Shown: positions 15,142 through 24,047 of the stretch, in pieces
Position numbering within the stretch: the first letter of the stretch is position 1
How the letters are laid out: every line of letters starts with the position of its first letter
Assembly (NCBI GenBank): GCA_004556545.1
Contig: SFGO01000014.1
Span: 1-38,170, forward strand
DNA: 38,170 nucleotides
From: Clostridiales bacterium
Lineage (GTDB): Bacteria; Bacillota; Clostridia; Christensenellales; Aristaeellaceae
Reading direction: 5' to 3'
Notes under the pieces: generated by a model
Databases searched by the model: none
Told to the model about the DNA's origin: nothing
What the model saw: only the letters and a program-made list of their open reading frames with translations
Translations under genes and position numbers: made by a program

Positions 15142-17226
15142 TCAGCCGTTGCTCTGTTCCTCGTAGATCGGATACTCCCGCCCTTCCCGAACCATGACGG
15201 GAATCACGTCGATAGGCGCGGGAACGGTCACGGTCTGACCGCCTTCGTAGGTCTGATGGGTATAGGCGTCCGTCCAGCGGCAGCCTGCGGGCAGGTAAAC
15301 GCTGCGCTGCTGCGCTCCGGCTTCCATCACGGGCGAAACCAGCAGGTCGGGGCCGAACATATAGGAGTCCTCCACGTCCCAGCAGGCCGGATCCGACGGG
15401 AAGTCAAAGAACAGGGGCCGCATCACCGGCGCTCCCGTCTCGCTGGCGTCCTTCATCAGGCCGCGCACATAGGGGCGCAGGCGTTCCCGCAGGAAAAGGA
15501 ACTTCTTCATTACTTCATATGCCTGCTCGCCGAAGCTCCACACCTCGTTCGGCTGGCCGCTGGTGAGCTGGCGCACATTGTCGATGTACTCCACATCCCG
15601 CTCGTACCACGGCGAACGCTCGCCGTGCATCCGGAAGACCGGGCAGAAGCAGCCCCACGCAAACCACCGCATCAGCAATTCCCGGAAGCCCGGGTCGTCC
15701 GGCTGACCGCCGATAAAGCCGCCGATATCGCTGGTCCACCACGGAATACCCGCCATGCCCATGCTCAGACCCGCCTGAAGCTGCTCCCTCATGGAGCGGA
15801 ACGAGGAATACACATCCCCCGACCAGGTCAGCACAGCGTATTTCTGGCTACCCGCCCACGCGCAGCGGATCAGGCTCATCACGTTCTGTTCGCCCGCTTC
15901 CTTCAGCCCCTCATAGAACCCCTTGGCATAGCCCACGGGATACACGTTGGAGCATTGCAAAGCCGGGCCTGCGTAATAGCGGTAATTGTCAAAATCGTAG
16001 TTTCCGTACTCCGGCTCCGCTTCATCCAGCCAGAAGCAGCGGATGCCCTTCTGATAATAATTCTGCCTGCACTGCTCCCAAACGAACTTCTGCGCGCCGG
16101 GATGGGTCGCGTCGAAATAGGTGGTATTGCCCATCCAGGTGCTGTTCAGGCTGCACCCATGATCGGAAGCGACCAGATAGCCCCGATCGGCCATCAGCGG
16201 ATAATTGCGGCTGCGCTCATCCACCGTCGGCCACACGGACACCGCCGTTTCCACGCCCATGTCGTGCAGTTCCTTCACCATGGCCTCCGGGTCGGGCCAA
16301 TCTCTGGGCTCGAAGCGGAAATCGCCCTGCAGCGTCCAATGGAAGAAGTCGATCACGATCACGTCCAGCGGAAGCCCCCGGCGCTTATGCTCCCGGGCCA
16401 CGTTCAGCAGTTCTTCCTGCGTGCGGTAGCGGAGCTTGCACTGCCAGTAGCCAAGGCCGTATTCCGGCATCATGGGCGTGCGGCCGGTGGCCAGCGAATA
16501 CTGGGCCTCGATCTCGGCGGGGCTGTCCCCGGCGGTGATGAAGTAATCCATTTTGACGGTGCGCTTGGCATGCCATTCCGTCACGTTGGTGGCAAAGTTC
16601 ACGGAGCCGATGGCCGGATTATTCCACAAAAAACCGTATCCCCGGCTGGACACGAAGAACGGCACGCTGGCCTGACTATTGCGGTGAGCCAGTTCCAGCG
16701 TCGCGCCCTTTTTATTCAGCTGGCGGTGCTGATACTGGCCCATGCCGAAAATTTTTTCATCGTCATAGGCTTCGAAGCGGGCGGTCAACTCCACCTCGTT
16801 CGTGCTCATGATGGGCTTCAGCTCTCTGCCCTGCACTCTCAGCGGAAGCGCGTAGCGGTTCAGGCGGTCCCGATTCCGCCAGAACTCGGCGGTCAGTTCT
16901 TCTCCCTTCTGGTTCAGGAAGCGAAGCCAGCCCTCCGGGTTCAGTTCCGCAGTGATTTTTCCGTTGCGCAGCCGGGCATAGGTGCCCTGCTGGTGATACT
17001 TGGCATATTCTTCTCCGCGATACCACGGGTCGGTGGTATCCACCGTTTCATAGGTGATCTCCGCATCGGTTTCCTTCACGGGCTCGCTCAGCGCCCAGTC
17101 GTTTGCATCCATCTGCGGAAAGGCGGTCATCCGCACCCGCAGAGAGTTCTCGCCCCACGGTTCGATCCAGAGCTGGCTGTTTCCTTCACGAAGAATCAGT
17201 CTTTTCCCTTCATTACTTACCTGCAT
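15142..17226 (-). CDS. Glycoside hydrolase family 31 (probable alpha-xylosidase or alpha-glucosidase)
   Basis: This 694-residue enzyme has the GH31 layout: an N-terminal beta-sandwich with FGMGQYQHRQL, a (beta/alpha)8 barrel and C-terminal beta domains. The nucleophile is D401 in FWLDEAEPE and the probable acid/base is D471 in TWSGDV. The WLDEAEPE form is common in alpha-xylosidase-like GH31 members. It has no signal peptide, so it acts on imported oligosaccharides. The start at 17226 has a strong ggaggag, and open reading frame further upstream comes from an intergenic repeat. It is the last gene of the carbohydrate operon. Exact linkage specificity is uncertain. Confidence 0.9.
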   Translation of the reverse strand: MQVSNEGKRLILREGNSQLWIEPWGENSLRVRMTAFPQMDANDWALSEPVKETDAEITYETVDTTDPWYRGEEYAKYHQQGTYARLRNGKITAELNPEGWLRFLNQKGEELTAEFWRNRDRLNRYALPLRVQGRELKPIMSTNEVELTARFEAYDDEKIFGMGQYQHRQLNKKGATLELAHRNSQASVPFFVSSRGYGFLWNNPAIGSVNFATNVTEWHAKRTVKMDYFITAGDSPAEIEAQYSLATGRTPMMPEYGLGYWQCKLRYRTQEELLNVAREHKRRGLPLDVIVIDFFHWTLQGDFRFEPRDWPDPEAMVKELHDMGVETAVSVWPTVDERSRNYPLMADRGYLVASDHGCSLNSTWMGNTTYFDATHPGAQKFVWEQCRQNYYQKGIRCFWLDEAEPEYGNYDFDNYRYYAGPALQCSNVYPVGYAKGFYEGLKEAGEQNVMSLIRCAWAGSQKYAVLTWSGDVYSSFRSMREQLQAGLSMGMAGIPWWTSDIGGFIGGQPDDPGFRELLMRWFAWGCFCPVFRMHGERSPWYERDVEYIDNVRQLTSGQPNEVWSFGEQAYEVMKKFLFLRERLRPYVRGLMKDASETGAPVMRPLFFDFPSDPACWDVEDSYMFGPDLLVSPVMEAGAQQRSVYLPAGCRWTDAYTHQTYEGGQTVTVPAPIDVIPVMVREGREYPIYEEQSNG

Positions 17227-17240
17227 ATTCTCCTCCCCCA

Positions 17241-17276
17241 GGGCTTCGCCCTGGACCCACGTTCGCGTTTCAGTTG
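17241..17276. repeat. 36-bp intergenic direct repeat, copy 1
   Basis: Starts gggcttcgccctggaccc and matches 17313-17348 at most positions. It lies between the two GH31 genes. Confidence 0.65.
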
Positions 17277-17312
17277 GCCGGTTTTCCTTTACGGGCGGCG
17301 CGTGTTTATGAT

Positions 17313-17348
17313 AGGCTTCGCCCTGAACCCGCATTTGCATTTCAATAG
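17313..17348. repeat. 36-bp intergenic direct repeat, copy 2
   Basis: Starts aggcttcgccctgaaccc and ends in ttcaatag where copy 1 has ttcagttg. Together the copies create a spurious in-frame extension of the downstream GH31 gene. Confidence 0.65.
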
Positions 17349-17358
17349 ACAAACGCCT

Positions 17359-17383
17359 GCCGGGGCCGAGGCAGCGCCCCGGC
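17359..17383 (-). terminator. GC-rich hairpin after the alpha-xylosidase gene
   Basis: gccggggc (17359-17366) pairs with gccccggc (17376-17383). The T-tract downstream on the minus strand is weak, so it may only attenuate read-through into the last gene. Confidence 0.35.
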
Positions 17384-17400
17384 CCTAATCTCAGCCGAAC

Positions 17401-19620
17401 TTATTCGTGGACGATCACCGTATAGGGCTTTTCGGAATCGGTCACGACTTCCGCCTGGCCGTTTTTCATGGTGACGGTGTAGGTGGCGGCGATCTGACCC
17501 TTCAGATCAGGGATCTTCAACACGACGGTCTGTCCCTCCGCCAGCTGATAGACGTGCAGCTCCAGTCCGTCGGTATAATCGTAATCCGGGCGGTCGTCGC
17601 ACTGACCCATGGGCAGCACCGTGCCGGGCCGCACCATCAGCGGCAGGGACAGGAAATCGTGGGTCTCCTTCTGCCAGCGTCCTCCCTGCACCTTGCGGCC
17701 GTCCAGCAGGCTGGTCCACAGGCCGTCGGGCAGGTAGTAATCCACATGGCTGTCCGCATGGAACACGGGCGCCACCAGCAGGCTTTCGCCCATCATGTAC
17801 TGCCGGTCCAGCGTATCGCAGGCGGGATCGTCCGGGAATTCCAGCATCATGGGGCGCATCATGGGCGTGCCGTGTTCGTGAGCCTCCACCGCAGCGCCGT
17901 ACAGATAAGGCATCAGGCGGCACTTGAGGCGGGTGAACTTCCGCACCACGTCGCAGCTTTCCTCGTCAAAGAGCCACGGCACCCGATAGCTGCTGGAGCC
18001 ATGCAGGCGGCTATGGCTGGACAGAAGGCCGAATGCCGCCCAGCGCTTGTACACATCAGCGGGCGCGGTCTGCTCAAAGCCGGAAATATCGTGGCTCCAG
18101 AAGCCGAAGCCGCTGTGGCTCATGCTCAGACCGGCGCGCAGGGTCTCGGCCATGGAAACATAGCTGGCGCTGTTATCGCCGCCCCAATGGACGGGGAACT
18201 GCTGGCTTCCGGCGGTCGCACTGCGGGCGAACAGGATGGCCTCGCCCTCTCCCCGCTCTTCCTTCAGCAGGTCAAACACCATCTTGTTGTACAGGAAAGT
18301 GTAGTAATTGTGCATATGCAGCGGATCCTTGCCGTCGAAGTAGGCAATGTCCTTCACGGGGATGCGCTCGCCGAAGTCGGTCTTCAGGCAGTCCACGCCC
18401 ATGCGCAGAATCTTCCGCAGATAGCCGCAGTACCATACCCGCGCGTCGGGATTGGTCACATCCAGAATGCCCATGCCCGCCTGCCACAGGTCGGTCTGCC
18501 ACACATCGCCGTTGGTCTTTTTCAGCAGGTAGCCGTGCTCCATGCCCTCCCGGAACAGGGGGCTGGCCTGCGCGATATAGGGATTGATCCAGCAGCAGAG
18601 ATGGAGTCCCCGGTCATGATAGCGCTTCAGCATTCCCTCGGGATCGGGGAAGGTCTCCTCGTCCCAGGTAAAATCGCACCAGTTGAAGCCTTTCATCCAG
18701 AAGCAGTCAAAGTGGAACACGCTCAGCGGAATGTCCCGGTCCGCCATGCCCTGAATAAAGGAAGTAGCGGTCTTTTCGTCATAGTTGGTGGTGAAGGACG
18801 TGGACAGCCACAGGCCGAAGCTCCACGCTGGCAGCAGGGCAGGCCGTCCGGTCAGGGCGGTGTAGCCGTCCAGCACCGCCTTGGGCGTGCCGCCGTAGAT
18901 CACATCGTAAACGATGGTTTCCCCTTCGGCGGAAAACTGCACCCGCTCCACCTTTTCGCTGGCCACCTCAAAGCTCACGTCGGAGGTATCCTCCACGAAA
19001 ACGCCATACCCCCGGTTGGTCATATAGAAGGGGATATTCTTGTAGGTCTGCTCGCTGGCGGTGCCGCCGTCGGCGTTCCACATGTCGATGGACTGGCCGT
19101 TTTTCACATAGGCGGCAAAGCGTTCGCCCAATCCATAAACGCACTCGCCCACGTCCAGCATCAGGGAATCGCTCATGTAGGTCTTGCCGGTGTCCTTATC
19201 CAGCGCCCGGCCCATGCCCCGGAAGGCGCTGCTGGTCAGCACCTTGCCATCCGCCAGATAATCCACCCGCCAGTTTTCGCCATTCTGTACCCGGGCCGTC
19301 AGCTTGCCGCTGGTGAAGGAAACCATCTCGTCGTTTTCCTCGATGACGGCATTCACCGGCTCTTCGTAGGTCTCAAAATGGGGCGCGTTGTCCCGCTTGC
19401 CCGCAAAGTGGGTCACGGTCACGCGGATGATGTTCTCCCGGGGTGCGGTGAAGGTCACGTCCAGCGTGCCGCCGTCCAGCGTATCCCCCCTATGGTGAAT
19501 GGGACGGCAGGCGGACAGCACATGCAGCACATCCGGACGCTTTTCCACGCGAACCGCCTGTGTGGCGTACTGCATCTGAAAATTGGGGCGAATCAGCCAA
19601 TAGCCATTGGTAAATTTCAT
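17401..19620 (-). CDS. yicI: Alpha-xylosidase, YicI type (GH31)
   Basis: This 739-residue cytoplasmic enzyme releases alpha-1,6-linked xylose from the non-reducing end of isoprimeverose and xyloglucan oligosaccharides. Similarity to E. coli YicI is extensive and recognisable: CLKTDFGERIP with nucleophile D415, FPVHWGGD with acid/base D482, GFGFWSHDISGFE, LLSSHSRLHGS.SYRVPW, and MMRPMMLEFPDDPACD. The length is normal. The ATG at 19620 has aaggag upstream. It lies 37 bp downstream of the fucosidase gene and belongs to the same operon. Alpha-glucosidase side activity is possible, but the whole-length YicI match makes alpha-xylosidase the best call. Confidence 0.94.
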   Translation of the reverse strand: MKFTNGYWLIRPNFQMQYATQAVRVEKRPDVLHVLSACRPIHHRGDTLDGGTLDVTFTAPRENIIRVTVTHFAGKRDNAPHFETYEEPVNAVIEENDEMVSFTSGKLTARVQNGENWRVDYLADGKVLTSSAFRGMGRALDKDTGKTYMSDSLMLDVGECVYGLGERFAAYVKNGQSIDMWNADGGTASEQTYKNIPFYMTNRGYGVFVEDTSDVSFEVASEKVERVQFSAEGETIVYDVIYGGTPKAVLDGYTALTGRPALLPAWSFGLWLSTSFTTNYDEKTATSFIQGMADRDIPLSVFHFDCFWMKGFNWCDFTWDEETFPDPEGMLKRYHDRGLHLCCWINPYIAQASPLFREGMEHGYLLKKTNGDVWQTDLWQAGMGILDVTNPDARVWYCGYLRKILRMGVDCLKTDFGERIPVKDIAYFDGKDPLHMHNYYTFLYNKMVFDLLKEERGEGEAILFARSATAGSQQFPVHWGGDNSASYVSMAETLRAGLSMSHSGFGFWSHDISGFEQTAPADVYKRWAAFGLLSSHSRLHGSSSYRVPWLFDEESCDVVRKFTRLKCRLMPYLYGAAVEAHEHGTPMMRPMMLEFPDDPACDTLDRQYMMGESLLVAPVFHADSHVDYYLPDGLWTSLLDGRKVQGGRWQKETHDFLSLPLMVRPGTVLPMGQCDDRPDYDYTDGLELHVYQLAEGQTVVLKIPDLKGQIAATYTVTMKNGQAEVVTDSEKPYTVIVHE

Positions 19621-19657
19621 GGTTCTTCCACTCCTTCTTTCTTACGATTTTTCAGTA

Positions 19658-21124
19658 TTACAGAACCGTGACCCGCACGGTCAGGGGAAGATCGGTACGG
19701 TAATCGCCCAAATTCACGGTCAGGGCTTCTGCATCCCGATTCCATTCCACGGGCCGTTCCAGCCCCAGCACTTCCACCCGGCTGATCAGCGAATGGCAGG
19801 GAGCCTTATGCTCCTCGCCGTCCGCCCGCAGGCTGCGAATCTTCAAAAGGCCGTTTTCCGGGCAGACCATGGCGATGCAGTACACCTGATCGCCCCGGCA
19901 GGTGAAGCGGAAATCCTCGCTGGTAAAGGCCCGCGGCTTGCCGTCGGAGAAGCCTCCCTCTTCAACAGCCGTGGGGCCCTCCTGCGCCAGCAGCCACAGG
20001 CCGGTTCCGTGAATGGCCTCGTCGTTGACCTTCATCCAGCGGCCCATGGTTTTCAGGATCTCCACGTCCTTTTCAGTCAGCGTGCCGTCCGGCTTCGGGC
20101 CGAAATTCAGCAGAAGCCGCCCGTTCTTGCTGACCACATCGATCAGATCCCAGAGAATTTCCCGGGTTTCCTTGTATTCAGCCCGTTTGGAGTAGCACCA
20201 GCTGTTCCGCATCACCGAAGTATCGGACTGCCACAGGAAGGGCTTGGCCTCGGCAAACTGTCCCCGCTCAATATCAGGCACGCCGCAGCCGAAGGGGAAC
20301 GCATCCACCTTGTAGTTGACCACGCCGCCGCCCCACGCCTGAGCGCGATTATGATAGTAGGCCAAAAAGCGCAGCATATAGGGCTTGGCGACTTTCTGAA
20401 TGATCCACCAGTCGAAATACACGATGCGGGGGTGATACCGATCTACGATCTCACAGCAGCGCAGCAGCCAGTCCGTCAGGAATTCGTCATCCGGCGGGCA
20501 TTCCGCATCCGGATTGAAATGCACCGCCGGTTCCGGCCGGGCCGGCCAGTACAGGTCGCCGGGCGCGGGATCCTGCACGTCGCTGTCAAAGGTCCGGCCA
20601 TGACTCATGAACCACCAGTGCTCAATGCGGTGGCTGGACGCGCCGATGGTCATCCCCGCCTTTTCGGCTTCCTCCAGCAGATCGCCCAATACGTCCCGAT
20701 GGGGGCCCATTTCCACTGCGTTCCAGCGGGACAGCTCCGAACGGTACATCTGGAAGCCGTCGTGATGCTCGGCTACAGGAACGATATACTCCGCCCCGGC
20801 CTGCCGGAACAGATCCACCCATTCCGCCGGGTCGAACTTCTCCATGGTCAGCTGCGGGATAAAGCTCTTGTAGCCGTGTTCCCGATGATCGCCGTAGTGT
20901 CCCAGATGATACTCATACTCCGGGCTGCCCTGAATGTACATGTTCCGGGCATACCAGTCGTGATAGGCCGGAACGGAAAAAGGGCCCCAGTGCAGAAAAA
21001 TGCCCAGCCGTTTCTCCTGATACCACGATGGCAGGGGGCAGGCGGCGATGGATTCCCATTGAGCCTGATAGGGCCCCTGCTCGATGGCCTGATCGATCTG
21101 ATGAAGATAACGTTCACGGTTCAT
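19658..21124 (-). CDS. Alpha-L-fucosidase (GH29)
   Basis: This 488-residue retaining fucosidase has a GH29 catalytic barrel: FLHWGPFSVP near 43-52, EHHDGFQMY (119-127), the nucleophile D238 in IVYFDWW, then LLLNFGPKPDGT, followed by a C-terminal beta domain. There is no signal peptide, so fucosylated oligosaccharides would be cleaved inside the cell. The start at 21124 follows ggagg; upstream in-frame sequence is not protein-like. In xyloglucan, fucose caps galactose on the F side chain, which fits its neighbours (galactosidase and xylosidase). GH29 enzymes also act on mucin or milk glycans, so the substrate is inference. Confidence 0.93.
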   Translation of the reverse strand: MNRERYLHQIDQAIEQGPYQAQWESIAACPLPSWYQEKRLGIFLHWGPFSVPAYHDWYARNMYIQGSPEYEYHLGHYGDHREHGYKSFIPQLTMEKFDPAEWVDLFRQAGAEYIVPVAEHHDGFQMYRSELSRWNAVEMGPHRDVLGDLLEEAEKAGMTIGASSHRIEHWWFMSHGRTFDSDVQDPAPGDLYWPARPEPAVHFNPDAECPPDDEFLTDWLLRCCEIVDRYHPRIVYFDWWIIQKVAKPYMLRFLAYYHNRAQAWGGGVVNYKVDAFPFGCGVPDIERGQFAEAKPFLWQSDTSVMRNSWCYSKRAEYKETREILWDLIDVVSKNGRLLLNFGPKPDGTLTEKDVEILKTMGRWMKVNDEAIHGTGLWLLAQEGPTAVEEGGFSDGKPRAFTSEDFRFTCRGDQVYCIAMVCPENGLLKIRSLRADGEEHKAPCHSLISRVEVLGLERPVEWNRDAEALTVNLGDYRTDLPLTVRVTVL

Positions 21125-21286
21125 AAATTCAAACCTCCATCCTTTTTCAAAAAGGGTGTCATGCTGCCAGATTTTGACGCTGAAAGTCCAAAGTCCTGCC
21201 GACTTCCAAAAATCACCGCAGGCTCGGAAACGGCTGCGGAGGCGAAAAAGACGCGCCGCCGCTTCCGAACCGGCCGGAACAAACAT

Positions 21287-21313
21287 CGGGGGGACGGCGC
21301 AAGCCGCCCCCCG
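21287..21313 (-). terminator. Partial terminator/attenuator after the solute-binding protein gene
   Basis: A strong GC stem (six G:C plus a 4-bp continuation with one bulged base) is followed on the minus strand by atgtttgttc. Such hairpins often keep binding-protein mRNA high relative to downstream genes. Confidence 0.45.
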
Positions 21314-21328
21314 AATCGAAACGGGAAA

Positions 21329-23032
21329 TTACTGGTTCAGCGCCAGCGCGAGGGCTTCCTGAATGGAAACCATCTTTTCCTCAACATAATCGTCGTAGCC
21401 GTAGCTCTTGCAGGTGGAAACCATATCGTTCCACAGCTGCTCAAACTGCTCGTCGCTCTCGGCGTACACGCACTGCCAGCTGCCCTGCTTCATCACAGGA
21501 GCGAACAGAGCGCGCTTTTCCTTGGCGGAGTCGCTCATATCCGGGAAGGTGTAGGAGAAGGTGGGCACCACGGAAATGCTGGTGGGATCCTTCTCATACA
21601 GGCTGCGGTAGAACTCGATGCCGTTGGCCGCGCCGTTGGCGTATTCTTCGCTCCAGGCCTTGCTCAGTTCGGTGGCATAGCGCTCCGCATAGCAGGGCCA
21701 GCCCTTGTAGGAGTAGGAATAGGTCTTGCCGGGCACCATCTGCTCCAGCTTGATGGTCTCGTGGTTGAACTTGTTCTCGCCGTCTTCGAAGGTACCGCCG
21801 CCGTATTCAGCAGGCATTTCGGTTTCCTTCTTGGCTTCCTGGCAGGCCCAGCCGAACTCGGTCATCTCGGGGATGCCGTCGGCGTTGTAGTCCCAGCACA
21901 GACCCTTGGGGCCGTAGTTGGAGATAATAGCGCCTTCTTCGGTAGACAGCCACTCGATCAGCTCCAGCACGCGCTCGGGATATTCGCAGTCCGCGCCGAT
22001 AGCCCACAGGCGGTTGCCGCCCTCGGTGGTAATGGTCAGCTGCTGGGGAGCGCCGTCCTCGAACTTGAAGGTGGTGAAGCCGATCTTCTGAGCGGCCTTT
22101 TCAGCGCTGTTGAAGTTGCCGATGATCCAGCCCCACAGAGCCATCAGGTAACGGCCGTTGGTCAGCTTCTGGCTGTAGGTGTCAAAGTTCTGGGAAACGG
22201 ATTCCGGATCGAACAGACCTTCGCGGTACAGCTGGTTGTTCACCTTCAGCGCGCGATAGTACAGGCTGCCTTCGTCCAGAGGATTGACCACATCGCCGGT
22301 GGCGTAGTTCACGCCCAGGAAATCCTGCTCCTTGTAGCCATACAGGGTCATCAGGTCCCAGGTGAACTTCATGACGCAGTCTTCCCAATCGCTGAAGCCG
22401 CCGTAAGCGTACACTTTTTCGCCGTCAGCCGTTTCGGGAACCGCATCCTGCAGCGCCTTCAGGAAGGCAGGCAGGTCTTCCAGGCTGGTCAGCGCGGGCT
22501 TGCCGGCCTTTTCCCAAGTGTCGAAACGAACCTGCAGGCCGTAGGTGGGGTCGGTGATCTCGGCCCAGGCGTTGTCTTCCATGGCCACGGAGAAAGCAAA
22601 GCCGTACTTGCCTTCCACGCCCTGCTCGGCGGCAAAGGCAGAAACCTTGTCAAAGGCCTTGGTGAAGTAGGTGTTCAGGGTGGGATACTGAGTCATGTCG
22701 ATGTCGCTCAGATCCATCAGCAGGTCAGCCTTCAGCGCGGTGGTGAAATGCTCGCCCGTATCGCCCAGGCAGATGATATCGCCCAGAGAACCGGCGGCCA
22801 CGCCGGCAGAGTAGGCGTTGGCGTCCACGTTGGAGCTGATGAAATTCAAGGTGATGTTGAATCGATCCTTCACTTCCTTGGCAAACCAGCCCTTCTGCTC
22901 GCCGCCGAAGTTCGCCACTTCGGAGAACACGTTCAGCGTGATGGGCTCCTTGTAGTCTTCCGCCATCGCGGCCAGCGGCAGCGCCGTCAGCAGCATGCAC
23001 AGACACAGAACCAGAGACAGGATTTTCTTCAT
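21329..23032 (-). CDS. Extracellular sugar-binding protein of an ABC transporter (LplA-like)
   Basis: This 567-residue exported protein captures oligosaccharide for the two permeases encoded just upstream. It has a signal peptide (about 1-24, MKKILSLVLCLCMLL...AMA-ED) and a large family 1-type binding fold. The size and the motifs DIDMTQYPTLNTYFTKAFDK, YGFAFSVAMEDNAW and WDYNADGIPEMTEFG match the LplA/YtcQ group. No lipobox cysteine lies at the expected cleavage point, so anchoring is unclear. The start at 23032 is preceded by ggaggtt. Ligand is unproven; context points to decorated xyloglucan oligosaccharide. Confidence 0.92.
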   Translation of the reverse strand: MKKILSLVLCLCMLLTALPLAAMAEDYKEPITLNVFSEVANFGGEQKGWFAKEVKDRFNITLNFISSNVDANAYSAGVAAGSLGDIICLGDTGEHFTTALKADLLMDLSDIDMTQYPTLNTYFTKAFDKVSAFAAEQGVEGKYGFAFSVAMEDNAWAEITDPTYGLQVRFDTWEKAGKPALTSLEDLPAFLKALQDAVPETADGEKVYAYGGFSDWEDCVMKFTWDLMTLYGYKEQDFLGVNYATGDVVNPLDEGSLYYRALKVNNQLYREGLFDPESVSQNFDTYSQKLTNGRYLMALWGWIIGNFNSAEKAAQKIGFTTFKFEDGAPQQLTITTEGGNRLWAIGADCEYPERVLELIEWLSTEEGAIISNYGPKGLCWDYNADGIPEMTEFGWACQEAKKETEMPAEYGGGTFEDGENKFNHETIKLEQMVPGKTYSYSYKGWPCYAERYATELSKAWSEEYANGAANGIEFYRSLYEKDPTSISVVPTFSYTFPDMSDSAKEKRALFAPVMKQGSWQCVYAESDEQFEQLWNDMVSTCKSYGYDDYVEEKMVSIQEALALALNQ

Positions 23033-23097
23033 GTTTCGAGAACCTCCTTCATTTTTTATCTATACCCGCTATGCGGGAATAGCTCGCTCCAAACCGA

Positions 23098-24033
23098 TCA
23101 GCCCTTGACGGCGCCGATCATAATGCCCTTGACGAAATACCGCTGGAAATAGGGATAGACCAGCAGGATGGGCAGAGTGACCACCATGGCTACGGTCATC
23201 TGCACGGACAGGGCGGTCTGCTTGATGGACAGGTTGGCCATCGAGCCGCTGTCCTGCGTAGTGCGCACCAGCGCAGCCAGCGATTGGGCCTCGTGCTGGT
23301 ATTTATACAGCAGGAACTGCAGGGTGTAGTACTTGCCGGAGGGCATGAGCATCATCGTATCGGTGAAGCTGTTCCACTGGCCCACGGCGGAGAAGATGCA
23401 CAGCGTCGCCAGAATGGGCGTAATCAGCGGCATCACCACGGAGACAAAACAGCGGATGTAGCCCGCGCCGTCCAGCGTGGCGCTCTCCTCCAGCGCGGGC
23501 GGCATGCCCTCGATAAAGGTCTTGACCAGAATGACGTTGTAGGGCGATACCAGTCCGGGAATGACGTACACCCAGAAGTTGTCCAGAAAGCCCAGCATGC
23601 GCAGGTTCATGTACCAGGGGATCAGACCGGCGCTAAAGTACATGGTGATGACGATCATCCGATACCAGACCTTGCGCAGCCACATTTCCTGCTTTGTTAC
23701 CAGATAGCCCAGGAAAGCGCATCCGGCAACCGTCCACAGGGTGCCCAGCACGGTACGGGCCACGGACACCAGCAGCGCGTCCGCAATGCCCTCGATCTTC
23801 ATGACCTGCACATAGTTCTCAAACTGGATCTCCCGGGGATAAAGCTGGATCTTGCCCAGCCGCACCAGCTCGTTGGAGGAAATGGTGTTGATGAACAGAT
23901 AGTAGAACGGGAACACGCAGGCCAGCGTAATAAGGAAAAATACGGTGTAGTTGACAATATTGAACGCAATATCGCCTTTGGAGTAAACCTTGCGGTGTTT
24001 TTTCATCTCCGGGGCAGGCTGCTTCTTGATCAT
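23098..24033 (-). CDS. Carbohydrate ABC transporter permease (YtcP/MalG type)
   Basis: This 311-residue inner-membrane permease has six hydrophobic segments and the EAA loop EESATLDGAGYIRCF, which contacts the ATPase. The C-terminus FQRYFVKGIMIGAVKG is the signature end of YtcP/LplC-like subunits. It pairs with the long permease 14 bp upstream. No ATPase is encoded in this operon; related systems use a shared MsmK/MsmX-type ATPase encoded elsewhere. Confidence 0.94.
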   Translation of the reverse strand: MIKKQPAPEMKKHRKVYSKGDIAFNIVNYTVFFLITLACVFPFYYLFINTISSNELVRLGKIQLYPREIQFENYVQVMKIEGIADALLVSVARTVLGTLWTVAGCAFLGYLVTKQEMWLRKVWYRMIVITMYFSAGLIPWYMNLRMLGFLDNFWVYVIPGLVSPYNVILVKTFIEGMPPALEESATLDGAGYIRCFVSVVMPLITPILATLCIFSAVGQWNSFTDTMMLMPSGKYYTLQFLLYKYQHEAQSLAALVRTTQDSGSMANLSIKQTALSVQMTVAMVVTLPILLVYPYFQRYFVKGIMIGAVKG

Positions 24034-24047
24034 CTCTCCGTCCCTCC

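Noticed and set aside
19607..23152. 1181-codon plus-strand open frame
   Set aside because: It lies opposite the fucosidase and binding-protein genes, which have clear motifs and ribosome sites. The frame is a by-product of high GC.
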